Assembly (NCBI GenBank): GCA_013397455.1
Contig: VYZB01000218.1
Coordinates: 66,195-130,194, forward strand
From: Crotophaga sulcirostris
Taxonomy: Eukaryota > Chordata > Aves > Cuculiformes > Crotophagidae
Length of the DNA stretch: 64,000 bases
Direction of reading: 5' to 3'
How positions within the stretch are numbered: the first letter of the stretch is position 1; the number at the start of each line of letters is the position of its first letter. Both the position numbers and the translations under genes were made by a program. The notes below the pieces were generated by a model. The model saw only the letters and a program-made list of their open reading frames with translations. It ran no database searches and was not told the origin of the DNA. Positions 35,488 through 48,329 of this stretch are shown piece by piece.

Positions 35488-38400
35488 ACTGAGTCTATCC
35501 TCAGCATTCTCCCTTAGCTTGTTGGGAGGTAGAGAAGTAGGAACAGGAGCTGAATGTAGCAATTTCTAGCTTCCCCTTAGAAATAAATTCAAACCTTTAA
35601 CAGGACAAAAGTGTGGAGGAGTCCAGGGCAAACATACTCTGAGTACTGCATTACAATCAGAATTTTTTTTTGTCAGATATGCATGTGCTAAACTTCAATC
35701 CTAGCCTGTGTCCTTCTCCATTCTGCACACATTGTATACAGAAAACTGAATGTTGCTTGAAGAAAGGATGAGAGTGGTGAAATGATCCTTTAGTTCTTCC
35801 TCAGCTGCTCAGCTGCTTTCATCTTCCTGTTAACAATATGGAAATGTCATTTTTACTCTCTTTATTAGAAAATACAGCAGGGAATTTTGCCAAGGTCCTC
35901 TAGTTCTGGAAACCAGAATTTTGGTTCAAATACAAAACTGAAAACAGTTTTGTGATGTCAGCCTAAGTCCCCAGAGGGTTGGTTCCTCCTGCCACAAACA
36001 CAGAAGAAAAAAGACGCAAACAGCTGCTGTAACCAAGATCTTGTGCATGTTCCTACGTAACCTAAATGAACACAGCTTGTTATATGTTGTGCTAATGCCT
36101 AACCTCTTTGTGACCAAACGGCTTGGATAAAATGTTGAACTGAATAAAAATCAAGCTGCAGCTAATACCTGGTTACCTAATATATACTAGCCTTGCATTT
36201 TTCAGGTAGTTTTACGAAAATCTGTTTCCTACAGACATTTGTACTCTGGCTGATTTACATCTAGTGAGGTTCAAGCTCCAGTTAAATCTTTGGCTTTGAG
36301 CGGGCTTTTCCACATTTTCCTCTCCTGTGCATTCACTTTGGTGTTGCAGTGCCTGACTTTGTAAGCTTGCACTGCAGCCTTCTCATCTGTAACACCATGG
36401 TTAGAACCTTTCTCCTCCACTGCCATAGAGCCTTCTCCTCCTAGCCACTGGTTTTCATGAAACATATTTTGTTGATGTCTCTGCCCCTCTCTCAAATTGT
36501 CTTGGCATCTGTGAATGGGCTCAGACCTTAAACAGACAGGCAGAGAAACAGACAGAGCAATACGCACAGACAATGTGGTTGCACAAGTGTTATTTCCTTT
36601 GGAAACCAGACAAAAAAAGAAATTGTCTCAAAGTGCATTTTACAAGCCTGACTATTTTTACTCTTTGGATATCTGAATCCTCTATGTCCAATCTGAATAA
36701 AACAGATCTACCATATGCAGTTCTAATGGAAAATCAAACAACTTAAGCCCAATGGCTATGATGAAAACAAATATTGTTTCATATGTTCAACTCACCAGAG
36801 GCCTACAAGTGAAATGGGAGTAGATATATAGATGATATTAGAAATTAAAGTATTTTGGAGGGGACTTTCCAACATTTTGAGCTCTCTGTTTCCCTCTTGT
36901 ACTCACATACAGTGTCTCTTTCTTTCCCTTTCCTTCTGCTTCCAGAGTCCCCCAATGCAGGGCAAGGTTGCCCTCCAGCCACAAGCTGCTGGGACATGAC
37001 CCTCCCCGAGACCTGGCATTGTCACATGACAGAGGTGCTCCACTTTGAAACCACTCTTGCCTTCACACATCTGGAGGAGAGCTATCACTGCATTGATTTT
37101 GTTTTACTTACAGCTGGCAAGCATATTCACCCATTTCAGTCCCAGAGTTTAGTCAGGCTTTTTGCAGCATTTGACCCAAATCCATTGCATCTCTGCATCT
37201 CAGTACCCTATATTTTTGATGCGTATCATGTGTGGACACCATATATAATTGATAGGTGCTGTATTAGTAATGCAGCTCATACTGTACCATTTTGCTAGTG
37301 GGGACACTGTGTAAAACTACCATTTAGAAAAATGTGCCATAACTCTATCTTTATTTGTGAAAACCAAATCTCACTAGGTGAGAATCCATGCTTTGCTAGC
37401 CAAGTTTTTTTCGGTAACAGTGATAAACACAGACTGGAGACAGACTCCATTCTATTTTTGTGAGACATATTATTTTGATACCTTCTTCACTTAACAGTCA
37501 CAGAGGAATGAAAGGATAAGTGTTGATATATCCATAGTAATAGTATGTCGTATATTAAATCCCTGCCAACCAAATTGTAAAGTCAGGCATTATTGTTTCA
37601 GATGTACCCTGATTACTATAAAAGTTAGTAATTCTATCTTGGGGATTAATGCCTTCTCTCCCAAAGAATTTAAACCTACTTATGCCTACTTCTCCCTTAA
37701 AAAAATTATGCTTTTTCCCTATTATACCAAAACCAGTTCCTTTACTTGACTGTCTTGCTTTTTTGCCAGATGAACTTCTTTGTCATTAGTGTCCCTGTGA
37801 AGCTAATAGAAAACACTCCATTTTACTTCTCTTAAATATTTTCATTCCTAAACTATGCATACTTTTATCACACATTTTTAGTAATATCTGAGAATTAGTC
37901 AACTGTGTGTCTGTTAGGAGATCTGCAAGAGCATGCCCTTCAGTATTGAAAAGAGCTGGGGAACACGCTGTGTCAGCCACCCTGTGTTAACAATCTCAGT
38001 TATTATATGCAGCATCTTTTTCTGCTCTGGTAATAACAATATACGTTTTGTCTTTGACTTTGACAGGATTTTGCTTGTTTGTGGTTTGTTTCTTTTTTTT
38101 TAAGTCGCAGTGCTTCATAACAGTCTCCAACTCTGCATTTTACTCCCCAGCACATTCATCAAAACCTCCAGAGAGTGTGCTGGAAGTATAACATTTTCCC
38201 ACTAGCCTTCTTTTTAATTAGAAATTCATACTTTCAAACTGCAAATCACCTCTCTGTTCACCAGAGGCAAGAAATTATTTATGAACAGGTTCATTTAAAA
38301 ATGCCTTCTCATAAGCAAAGATAGAACATTTTATGCACGAGGGACTAAGGCTGAAGTTGCCCTCTCTGGCATTGCTGCTCAATGCCTAGGCTTTGCTAGA

Positions 38401-41299
38401 GCTGTGACACATAAACTGCCACTACTGCTGTTTCCAAAGATGCTGGGGACCCAGGGACATGCCCTGCTATAGAGCATAGTTTCCTCCAAACTCTTATTTT
38501 CCTGAGAAAAACCTTTCGTGATGAAAGGAACCTGAAAAGTTGCCCAGGGCAGAACTGCATGGCCATAATGCCATGCAATGTTTATCCAAGTGCCTCTGCC
38601 AGAGCCCTGCTGATGTCTCAAGTTCTGATATATATTTAGCACCAGCCATCTCTGCAGAAATGGCTCTTATTTTGACTGGTGCAAAACGACTGCTTTTTAA
38701 CTTCCTTTATTCTTTGGGGTCTATTTAGTGAGAGGACTTGTTTTTCTTCCTGAGCTAGCCAGTCCCAGCTATTCTGCCGCAGACAGCGAGGCAATGAGAC
38801 TGCCCCGCTTCTCCCTCAGCCCCTCTGTGAGGAGCATATGTTCTGGCACAGTGGGCCTTGAGCTCAAACACTTCAAATGCTTCCTCTTCTGTTTTGGCCC
38901 CACGTCTATCAAATGAATGCAAACTCCTAAAAAGATAACAGACCAATACATCCCAAATACAGCAACTGTTGCTTCCTTCTCCCCTATGTATTGTCGCTGC
39001 TTCAGTAATGCTGAGCTCACATAATGCTTTAATGAGGACAGAATGCAACATGGTCTGTGCTGAATTTGACTTGTTTACACTCTGCTGCCTGTGGCTTTTC
39101 CTTCGATGTCACTGTCATGACAATGACATTATCATGGACCTACATCCAGCTGAAAAGAGGAAGAATTTGCATTGGTTTTATACTGATAACAGGCATTTTC
39201 TTCTGCAATGTAATCCACTGGTTGCAGGCAGAACCTCTTAGCAGCAGTGACATTGCCAGCCTTGCCCGTACAGCGTACGTACTCTGGGGGTGTCAGCAAA
39301 TGCCTGCAGAACTTTATCAGTAAATTCACTTTTTTCAGCTTTTCCCCAAGTTTTGGGCTTGAATGGTGTCTCCCACAGCATATTCAGGTGTTCTGAGTGG
39401 ACTACAACTTGGAGGTCCTGAGGCCTTTCTGCTTTACGTTCCTTTGCTTGTGGTGTTTTGGGCTCTTTGCCGGCAGGGCAAGGACACTGTCCACCCTCCC
39501 CAGGGTAACGTTCCTTCCTTGGCATTCTCTCACTGCCTGCCTAGGAGCAAACATGAGGTCTTCCAAGAGGCTTGGTGTTTTGGTGCAGCCCTTGGTGTCA
39601 ACTGAGCATCCTGCCAGGGACTGTGCCAGTTCCTCCTGCTCATCAGCTCAGCTCTCCTGCTTTCAGTCGTTCATGAGCGTCCCTCCCCACTCTCTGGCTA
39701 GGGGTTAACTGCTTGTGGGTGTGCAGCACGTTGGCAGTGCCTGTGGCACAGTTTCATACAGTCCTGATGGATCTTTTCACCAACAGATCTCGATGGCTGT
39801 CAGAATCACTGCTACAGATAAGGAAAACGAGGGAAAGCAAAGGGACTTGACTGGTCCAAGTGCAAATTCTCCTTTCACCCCTCAGTGCTGCCTCTCCCAC
39901 AGGCATGTGTAGGACAGGAATGAACCATAGGTTTCCGATTCTCTGCAAAATCTCCCAGTTAACTGATATTGAGGGATTTGCCTTCAACCCAGGTCTATGT
40001 TATCATCCAGGCAAAGGATGCTGTGATCCCAATTTCTGTTTGTTCTGCTCACACCACATTTTTTTTCTGTTAGCAAAACAATTATGTGAGGCAAACAGGT
40101 TTGCTAGTGATAATGCTGTCTACATTTTCTGCAAAAGTTAGTATAACCTGCCTCAGCCTGTTATGTGTGGGAGGGACCTGCTAGTCCTACTGTGAATAAC
40201 CACCACTGTCTTTGTGTGGCGGAGCAGAGGGCTGAAAAATTAATGGTAAACAGAAGTGTGCCTCCTACCCAAAAGAGAAGGTGCAATCTCTGGCTTCATT
40301 TATATAGCTACCTTCAGAGTTGATCTTGACTACAACCGTGTTCAAGTTTCTTTATTAGGAGCACCTGAAAGACGTTTACATAAGCAGAGCATCCAGACAC
40401 AAGAGAGGTTGTATCTGACAGACCATTAAATGGAGATCTTTATGGGAAAGTGTGTGTACCTACAGTTCATTAGAGTTTGGAGGGCAATTTACCTCAGAAG
40501 TCCCATAAAGAAACAAAGCATAGCTCTCTGCCATGAACTTTATGTATGATTATATTATTGAACCATCTCATTGCATGAAAATTCAATTTATGTTTTCCAC
40601 ATAATTTATTTTCCATTTAAATAGCTTTTTAATTACTCTCTAGGCAGTAAGCAAAATAAAATATAATTTACGACACTTTTAGTAATAAATCCATTGTTCA
40701 TTTTCCTATGGAGCTGAACACACTAGCAAGGCAATTTTGAAAAAGCTTTTATCCAGATAGTCCTGATGTTTTCCAAAGAAACCATGTGCCATCTCCACAC
40801 CCTGAGAATGAGGATGTGTCTTATGATTCACACACAAATACGTGGAATGCCCTGCCAGACAAAAGGAAAGGTGCTCACAAGGCTTTTGGAGAGACTGCAC
40901 AGCACAGGAACACAGCAATTCGTAAATTCCTCTTTTCAGGCCTTTGGGATTCTCATGTGGCAGTGATACACTTTTTTTTCAAAGAACTGCCACAGTACAC
41001 CAGACATGAATAAAAATCAGCACGAATAAATAGCAGACTATTTATTTGGAGGTTGTCTTTCCCTACCATCGTTCACCAAAACGAAGTTACATGTAAGTTA
41101 AATAAATTAAATACATTCACATTTGTATTTTCATGCCTAACTGCTCCAGTTCCAGATACCATGCAATCATGTAATGAAAGACAGATGTTGCTATAAAGAA
41201 CTTGCAACTGAAACAAACTGTGCACAGAAATGGGAAATGCAATAGAGATGCTGACTTATCAGATCTTATTAATTTAATGTTTGGGTTTAGAACCATCAC
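35488..41299. other. Non-coding, no gene identified
   Basis: The longest frame is 36855-37298 plus (147 codons, no recognised motif). A perfect palindrome TGTCATGACA lies at 39113-39122. The 40.54-40.70 kb block is strongly AT-rich with TTTAATTAC and TTTAAATAG strings and could be a conserved non-coding element, but I cannot test conservation. Many short overlapping frames at 38.4-39.9 kb are on both strands. Confidence 0.45.
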
Positions 41300-41900
41300 A
41301 GCAAAATTTTATCTGAAGTGCTGCAATTAGGAGAATCACCAGACCCCCCCTGCAGAGTCAATAGAGAAGGATAGCCCTTGCAGAGATGGATCTGGAGCTT
41401 AGCTTGGCGCCAAACAAGGGGGAGGTGATCCCAGCTCCAGGCGCCTGGCCTGTTGGTGGACACAGGGGCAGGCCTGCTTCCCCACTGAGGCTGGCAGGGG
41501 AAGGAGTGAGCCTGTGACCCCTGCCTGGCCACCACACTGCACCACGACCTTTCTGCTCTCCTTGAGATGATTGGATGAGGGAGAGCTCCAGGAGAGCTCG
41601 AGGTGTGCGTTTGGCAAAGGTGGGTGTCACCCTTCTCCTGGAGGTTCTGTGTTCCAGAGAGGCGATGACCTTTCTCTGTTATTTGGAGGGTGCTGCTCTG
41701 GGTATCCCAACAGGAGCAGGGGTCTGCAACCTGCCTTTCTCCAACACAGCTGCATGGGGCCATGGAGAAGGTGGCAGCAGGACATTCGCACCACTATCCA
41801 CTACTGGCCACATGGCAACTTTACCAAAGCTCCTCCTGGGCCCTGACCCCCACGCACCTCAGCACGGCAAAGCCCAACACACATCAACTTTCCAAGGGAT
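41300..41900. other. GC-rich stop-poor block, no recognised gene
   Basis: GC content rises here and five frames of 72 to 155 codons are open on both strands (longest 41296-41763 minus). None has a recognisable domain. The minus frame is rich in S, P, C and W without order, like random translation of GC-rich DNA. A CAGGGGTCTGCAACCTG string at 41717-41733 resembles the terminal inverted repeat of hAT transposons, but no partner end was found. Confidence 0.4.
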
Positions 41901-44900
41901 TTTACTATTTTTTTCCCCGCTCAACACTGAAAGGTTACTGCATGCCTTTGATGCTATATTTCATGATATTCCATATCTTTATGTTTTCCTTTTTGTTGTT
42001 ATTGGTTTTGGTTGATGGTATCGAATGTTTTGTGACTCATAAATCTGCTACTCAGTGCTCTCACTTTGTTCCTCATGGAACGATTTTTATTTAAAGCCCC
42101 ATTATTCTGTATTTAGCAAAAGGATAACTGTGTACCCATCATAACACCACAGCCAGCTCTCAAGGCTTTTATTACGAATAACATCCAGAGCTACCAGTTT
42201 TTGGATTGCATTTTGATTAAACTATGAAGCAACAGCTTTTCAGACAAAAAACACTCGACATTTTCTGTAAACCAGGTAACATTCAGATATTTTGGCGCAA
42301 GATGTGTTATTAATAAAAATTATGAAACTACAAAATTATTCCTAGAATTTAACAGATTTAGTGATTTCCTCAGGTAGAGAATATATATCATTAAAAAGAA
42401 AAAGTAGGCTATCCTCTGTGCTTTTGGAACAATAATAAATAATAAAGGGGTTTAAATCCTGAAAACAAAATTCAGCATTTCCTTTTAGGTCAGATAAAAT
42501 ATTTTTTTTCTACCAAGTACTACATAAAAAAAACTCAAACCCTTGCTTAAAAAGTAAGTCATGTAGTCATGTACTGAAAAATGTCATTTAAGTGTGATGT
42601 GATTCAGCCAGCAGACTGGAACATGCGCAGCTCTAATCTTAGTTTGGGCATCAATAACTGATCTAGCCTTAAGAATGACCTCTGGAAATCTTGGTTTCTA
42701 AGCCCTGATGTTATAGAAGTGCTATTAGCAATGCAATTTTAGGAGAAGAATTTTGGTACAGGCTATTCTGTATCTGGCACTGCAACAGTCCTTCATAGAA
42801 GACGTACAATGGCAGGTAAAAGTATAGAAAGCTGCCATTTATTCTAACCCAGGTCTCAGAAGAAGATTTTGCAGCAAATGTCTCAGACAGGCATGAGCTT
42901 ACTTGCTTTGCCTTAATTTTTCCTGTGTTATTAATTCCATCTCTTTAACAGATTGAGTATTACTAATTCGCTGTCTCCTTTAGAGTTCAGAGGAGCTTGG
43001 CTTCAGCTGGAAATGGAACCAAATAAAAAAATAATCAACAAAAATCTAGAGGAGAGGAAATAGAATTAAAGCGGCTGCACAAACATGATAATCCTAACTA
43101 TAGAGATTTTGCACCTGTGCCTGGACACCTGGTGCTGACTGCAGCGGGAGGCTGGGAACTGACTAAAGGGTAAACTGGTGTATTGCACCTTATGATTTCT
43201 TCCAGCCTGTGAAGTTCAGAGTTCCCACCTGAGGACCATCCTAATTATCAGCCAAGCTTTCCTCCAAAGAGCAAGCAGTGTTAATGATAACTGCAACTCC
43301 TCAGTGAGAAAACAACAAGTCTAAGCCTGATGGTCCTGAATTCCAGAAATTGTCTTTTCTTCCTGCACGATTTGAACAGACTACAAAGACTGGGGGAAAA
43401 AATGCAGGTATTGGTTCTGGAGGAAGTCCTACAGATCAGCAGCCTGAAAGTCACCAGCAGACTGGGATCCAACTGATGAACTGAACGTTGTGGAAACCAA
43501 ATCCGCAGAGGATCCACAGGAAAATGAACTCCTGAAGCTAAACACAAGCTAATCTTAAGATTATGTTTCTCACTAGAGTCAATATGACACTGCTGTAGGG
43601 TGCAGATAACCAAGATTCAAATCCCTGCACCATCTTCAGTTCACACAGGGAGTTGAATCTAAAACTGCTAGATCCTGAAGTGCTCCATCTTAAAGAAGTG
43701 CATGCAGCTTTCCCACTTTCTCCTTCTGGAAGTGTTCTCTTATGAGTAAATAATAACATATAAGGGAAGAAGAAATGAGTCTTCAGCCCTAGCAGTTGAA
43801 ATCTTACTTTAATTAGGAGCAAGCTCTGGAGATGTGTTCGTTTCCATCATCTTGACTGTGCACTGTTGACCGTCTTGGGTAGGTAGGTCCTAAACCCTCT
43901 TGTTTGTCAAAGAGTCACTGAGCCTGACAAGCTCCTTAAAGTCTTGTAAGAGTGTACCTCTCCCCCCTCCCCCCCGGAACAGTCTGGCAGATTGCCTCAA
44001 ATTGAGCCACGCAATCTCAATGGACAGACTTCCAAAGCACCCAAATACTGCACTGATGGACTGGAAGCTCTGGGAGCAAACCCTCAATATCCTGGCTTCT
44101 GCAGGTCCATCTCAACTGGTCACCTCACCTTGGCCCCCATTTGGGACTGATGCTTCCTTTGAATTGGTTTTGGACCAAGCCCTCAGACCACACAGGGAAC
44201 TAAGATTGGTCACGAGACCATTTTTCGTTTCAGTTTTTGAGGCTGTTAGAGCTTTTACTACTTATGAAATCTTTCCTGAAAGGGAAGAAGGCCTAGATAG
44301 GGATAAAATAAAAATATACACAGGGAAGTAGTAAAATTACCTTTTTCTTTAGAATTATCTCAGTTTTGAGCAGTAGACACATTGTTGTGTTTTTTTTCTT
44401 GCAGTTAATTTGGTGTGACTGTGCAAGAACCTGGAATTTGACACGTACGGGAATAATTCTATCCTGACAGACCTGACATAATAAAACACCACATTCCTGT
44501 GGTATTGCAAAATATGTAAATCATTTTAAAAGTCTGTTTTAATTATAACCTTTCTTTCTGTTGAAACATCGATGAGTTATTATTCGCAACATAAACTGAT
44601 TTGGCAGTCCAAAGATCTCCACATAAAATTCAACAGTCTCCACATATTTTAGAGAACACTGAAGACAAGACTGAGAAAGCATGAGAAAATATTGCCATCA
44701 GCACTCGTGGGTCCTGTTGACCCCTGCTTGTCAAGACACTGCTGACTGAAAAGCCATTTCACTTTCTTCCCTCCAACCAGGGATGAAAAGTCTGGAAGCG
44801 TGTTGGAAGGGTCTTGCAAACTGCAGCCTGAGGAATAGCCAGATACAGCAAGTAATATTAACTGTGCTCACAGTTTTAAGTTCCCACTTGGCAGAATTAG

Positions 44901-47059
44901 GAACCAATTTATTCTTTGGATGCATCAATGGATCCAAAGCTTAGCTGCTCTTATAGTCACCAGCTGAATCTCTACTTAAAGCCTAGTTGCAGTTATCTGT
45001 GACTAAGAACTGGCAGGAATACTGAAAGCATTGCCAGCATTAGAGAAGGTTGATATGACCCAGACCAAAGCTGTCTGGGAAAAGCATGGCAGGCATTCTC
45101 TCAAGTCATATCTGAACTTGTACTCAGCGCTGTCCCTCACAATCCTGACTCCCCAGACAGTCAGATAGGGGTTCTTGTTGAAGAGCACCACTGTTCCTGG
45201 CTGACCAGGCTTCCCCTGGACACTGATAGAAAAAGATCCCAAAAAGCAGTTGTGATGCAACAGCATCACTGGCAAGTGCAGCCAGGCACTGCAGTTTCCC
45301 TGTAGCTCTGCAGAGAAGACATCAGCCATCATACATGTCACCTGGTGCTCTAGTATCTCCACCTCATCCCACCTTTGAAGAACATCTTAGAGCTTTCTAT
45401 TCCAATGGTTACTTTTAGTTCGTTTATGCTGACAACCACTTATTAGCTCCTCAGAGTTTCCATACCATTTCCCTTCTTTGTCTCCTTTTTAATTTTTGCC
45501 TCTAGTTGATATTAATTATGCTTTTAGAACTACTGCTTACCTCCTGTAAATGTATTTGAAATTGCGTTACATATTTGACAAAAAGCTACTTAACTGCCTC
45601 TATGGTGTGGGCTCTATGGCCTGGCTTTACTGTGGCGAAAACTAAAGAAAGGGGAATAAAAGCAAACACTACAGAAGGAGCTTTGGTGTCCAAATCATCC
45701 TTGCAACCAGGCAGGAAGTCTCTCTCAGCGGCGTGCCGCAGGCTGTTACGCAGAGGGTTTGCACAAGTTGTTTAGAAACTAGAAAAGAGCATCATGTTCT
45801 TCCTGTGCAGATCTGAAACTGGAGAGGCACTCAGCCACCCTTAGCTCCTGCCCTGAGCTGTGACAGGGGCTCAGTTAGCACAACCCTTGAGCAGGGTCAG
45901 CTGCTCCTCTGCAAATTCCCCTTGATCCCACCTGCCTTTCTTCAGTGCATAAATACATTTGGAGCATCTGCTGGTCCTTCTGCCTGTACAGCTTTTACAC
46001 TGTTTAAACAATTATACATTTAGACAATTAAACTCTTCCAGAAGAAAACTGGACCCGATATGTGGTGTCTTAGCACCATTACAGATCTTACATGGTTTTC
46101 TTCTACTTTTTTTTCCTCCAGTACTTCTAAGGCAAAATAAAAAGCAGAGCAATTAAGATAAAAAGAGTTGGCTTTTGTTATTTCTAATTTGGGTTCATCA
46201 TTTTTCAACTTCAGATCCAGGATCTGTCATGGTGCAAGCAAAGATGTCTTTGCATATCTGAAGACTGATGAATCGCTAGGTTTAGTTGGAAAGTATGCAA
46301 TTAGTGATTCTACAGAAAATACAACCAAGTGGTAGACAAGTGAGCCCATGTGTACAGCTTACTTTCTATTTAGCTCCTAGGTTCCCAATTCAGAAGCTGA
46401 AGGGGCTGAAGCTTAGATGTAAAAATACTTTCCGAAAGCCAGAAGCCTTTGAGACAAGAGGCCAAATCTTCGTGTTCTGCATTTTCAAGTGGAGCAACTG
46501 TAGCCAGATGTCAAAAAGGGCCATATCCTCAGTACCCTCAGCTATGATACATCCATGGACACTTGCTTCTGCTATGGCAATGGAAGATGAGCCTATCTGA
46601 AGATCTATCCCCAGCGATGGGACAAAAAAACCACCTCTAACAGGGAAAGAGCTTCAATTACTAATTTGGAAAACATTTTTGGAGTACCTTTTCAACAAAA
46701 TAGATCACTTTTTCATCAAAATGGTGTTTTCCAGAAGAAACCTCAGCTTTTCATAGTTTTCTTATTTTTGTCAGAAAACCCTAAAGCCCAAATTGTTTTT
46801 CAACAAGAACCCCAATTGCATTTCAAGTAAAAATTTGGTAACACTAAATTCATGTCTTTGCTAAAAGTGTACATAACAACATGTAAAAAGTGGTTTATGC
46901 TGTTCCAATACATTTCATTACTTTTCTTCCCCTGACAAATACCGTTCCCACACCTTAAAAAAAAAAGAAAGAAGAAAGAAAACTGTATACTCCCCAAACA
47001 ATCTCTGCATGTCCACTGTAATCTCTGCTATCAAGACTCATTTTTAACCCTCAGCAAGC
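41901..47059. other. Non-coding, no gene identified
   Basis: Two frames stand out only by length: 43900-44331 plus (143 codons) and 45003-45362 minus (119 codons). I recognise neither, and both are interleaved with frames on the other strand. A C6-T-C7 run lies at 43962-43975. AT-rich stretches occur at 42.3-42.6 kb and 46.6-46.9 kb, and an A10 run followed by GAAAGAAGAAAG lies near 46957. Confidence 0.45.
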
Positions 47060-47235
47060 AGCCGAGCATGACAATTAGAATGTAATGCATTAAGAAAGGC
47101 CCTTTTGAAAGCACCGTCCCCAGCCAGCGCTTCACCAGCTTAGAGGGATTACTGCAATTATGATACGGACTATTGGTTGGCAGCGGAGGGCGAGGGGCGA
47201 GAGGGAGTTATTCATAATCCTTAGTCCTTTATTTG
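47060..47235. promoter_or_regulatory. Candidate enhancer block with TAATGCATTA palindrome
   Basis: ACAATTAG (47071-47078), a perfect ten-base palindrome TAATGCATTA (47083-47092), GGGATTACTGCAATTATG (about 47146-47163) and TTATTCATAATCC (about 47209-47221) put several TAAT/ATTA cores within 150 bases, in a block that also has more CpG than its surroundings (GGCGAGGGGCGAG near 47189). TAAT-N2-ATTA spacing fits paired or dimeric homeodomain binding, and ATGCAT fits POU-type sites. Function is inferred from motif density only. Confidence 0.3.
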
Positions 47236-48060
47236 GCCTGTGCAGAGTGGGAGGAAAGGTGGGGTTTGCTTCTTTGGGATCCCATTGGATAGCACTGAGG
47301 AAGGAACTGGCAAGTCATGAATGTGTGGACTGGGGAGCACAGGTCCCTGGCACACCTAAAGAGGTTTCCTGCTGCTCCCTGGAGCTGACTCCGAATTTCG
47401 AGACTGCAGGGTTGATCCCGGTTTGCTTAGCACTCCGATGGAGATGAAAACAGACAAACCACTGGGAAGAAAAGCAGGTAAACAAAGGACCATTTGCAAA
47501 TTGAAGTGGTTCTCGTTCAAATGCATACCAAAGCAGGACAGGAGCCTCTCTGATAAATTTTTCCCTTTGAGAGCTGCGGGTGCGTGGCTGCATAATCTCA
47601 CTAGCTGTTGCTCTGAAAGCAACTATAAATGTCGGGTTGTTGCAAAAAAAAACCCACATAGGTTTCCTGTTTCTTATGGTACAAGATAAAGGTTGCTCAC
47701 AGCACGAGCTCAGTTCTTTATTGCACTTGTGTTCTAGCACGACTAAAATGAAAGATCTGCACTTAACTCAATTTCAAGTACCTTATAACTTCTCAGAATA
47801 ATTAAAGTCATTTGGCACAAATGGCCATGCCAGTAGAAGCTGAAACACACACATCTGTGGAAGGTTTCGATACAGAGCATCCTGACTCCTAAAATAAAAA
47901 AAGCGCAAGATACGGGTATCTGTTAATGGGGTTCATAAACCAACACAGGTTGGTTTGCAGCCTCAGTAAAATTATGAACATGACCACACTTCAGATCAGA
48001 GCAAAGGCTGGCAGCTACCTGCCAGAATCCGTGGAAAAGTTTTGCTCACACTGTCAACCC
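47236..48060. other. Non-coding, stop-poor on both strands
   Basis: Open frames of 141 codons on the minus strand (47315-47740) and 88 to 95 codons on both strands overlap one another. No translation is recognisable. It separates the TAAT-rich block from the T/G minisatellite and may belong to the same regulatory neighbourhood. Confidence 0.4.
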
Positions 48061-48222
48061 GGTGGGGTTTGGGTTTTGTTTTTATGGGATTTTTTGTTTG
48101 GTTGTTTTTTTGTTTGGTTGGTTTTTTTTGGTTTGGGTTGGGTTTTTTGTTTGGTTGGTTTTTTTTGGTTTGGGTTGGGTTTTTTGTTTGGTTGGTTTTT
48201 TTGTTTGTGTTATTTTTTTTAG
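48061..48222 (+). repeat. T/G minisatellite with a 37-base tandem duplication
   Basis: The plus strand is almost pure T and G. A 37-base unit is present as two perfect head-to-tail copies at 48121-48157 and 48158-48194, with degenerate partial units on both sides (about 48061-48120 and 48195-48222). Because 37 is not a multiple of three and the unit lacks stop triplets, all three plus-strand frames are open and give W/F/G/L-rich strings. These are artefacts of the repeat, not proteins. Perfect identity of the copies suggests recent duplication or homogenisation. Confidence 0.9.
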
Positions 48223-48329
48223 AAAAAAAAAGGATCTGGAGCTAAAGACAATGACATTGCAGCACAGTTATCCACTTAGGTGGATTGCATCCCCTGCACT
48301 ACCTCCTTCTAATGGCTTCTCTTTAGCTT

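Noticed and set aside
43900..44331. 143-codon plus-strand open frame
   Set aside because: It overlaps an antisense frame, starts in a C-rich low-complexity run and has no recognised domain.
45003..45362. 119-codon minus-strand open frame, possibly a pseudogene fragment
   Set aside because: The amino-acid mix is plausible, but I recognise no family and see no intact flanking exon, so it is not listed as a gene.
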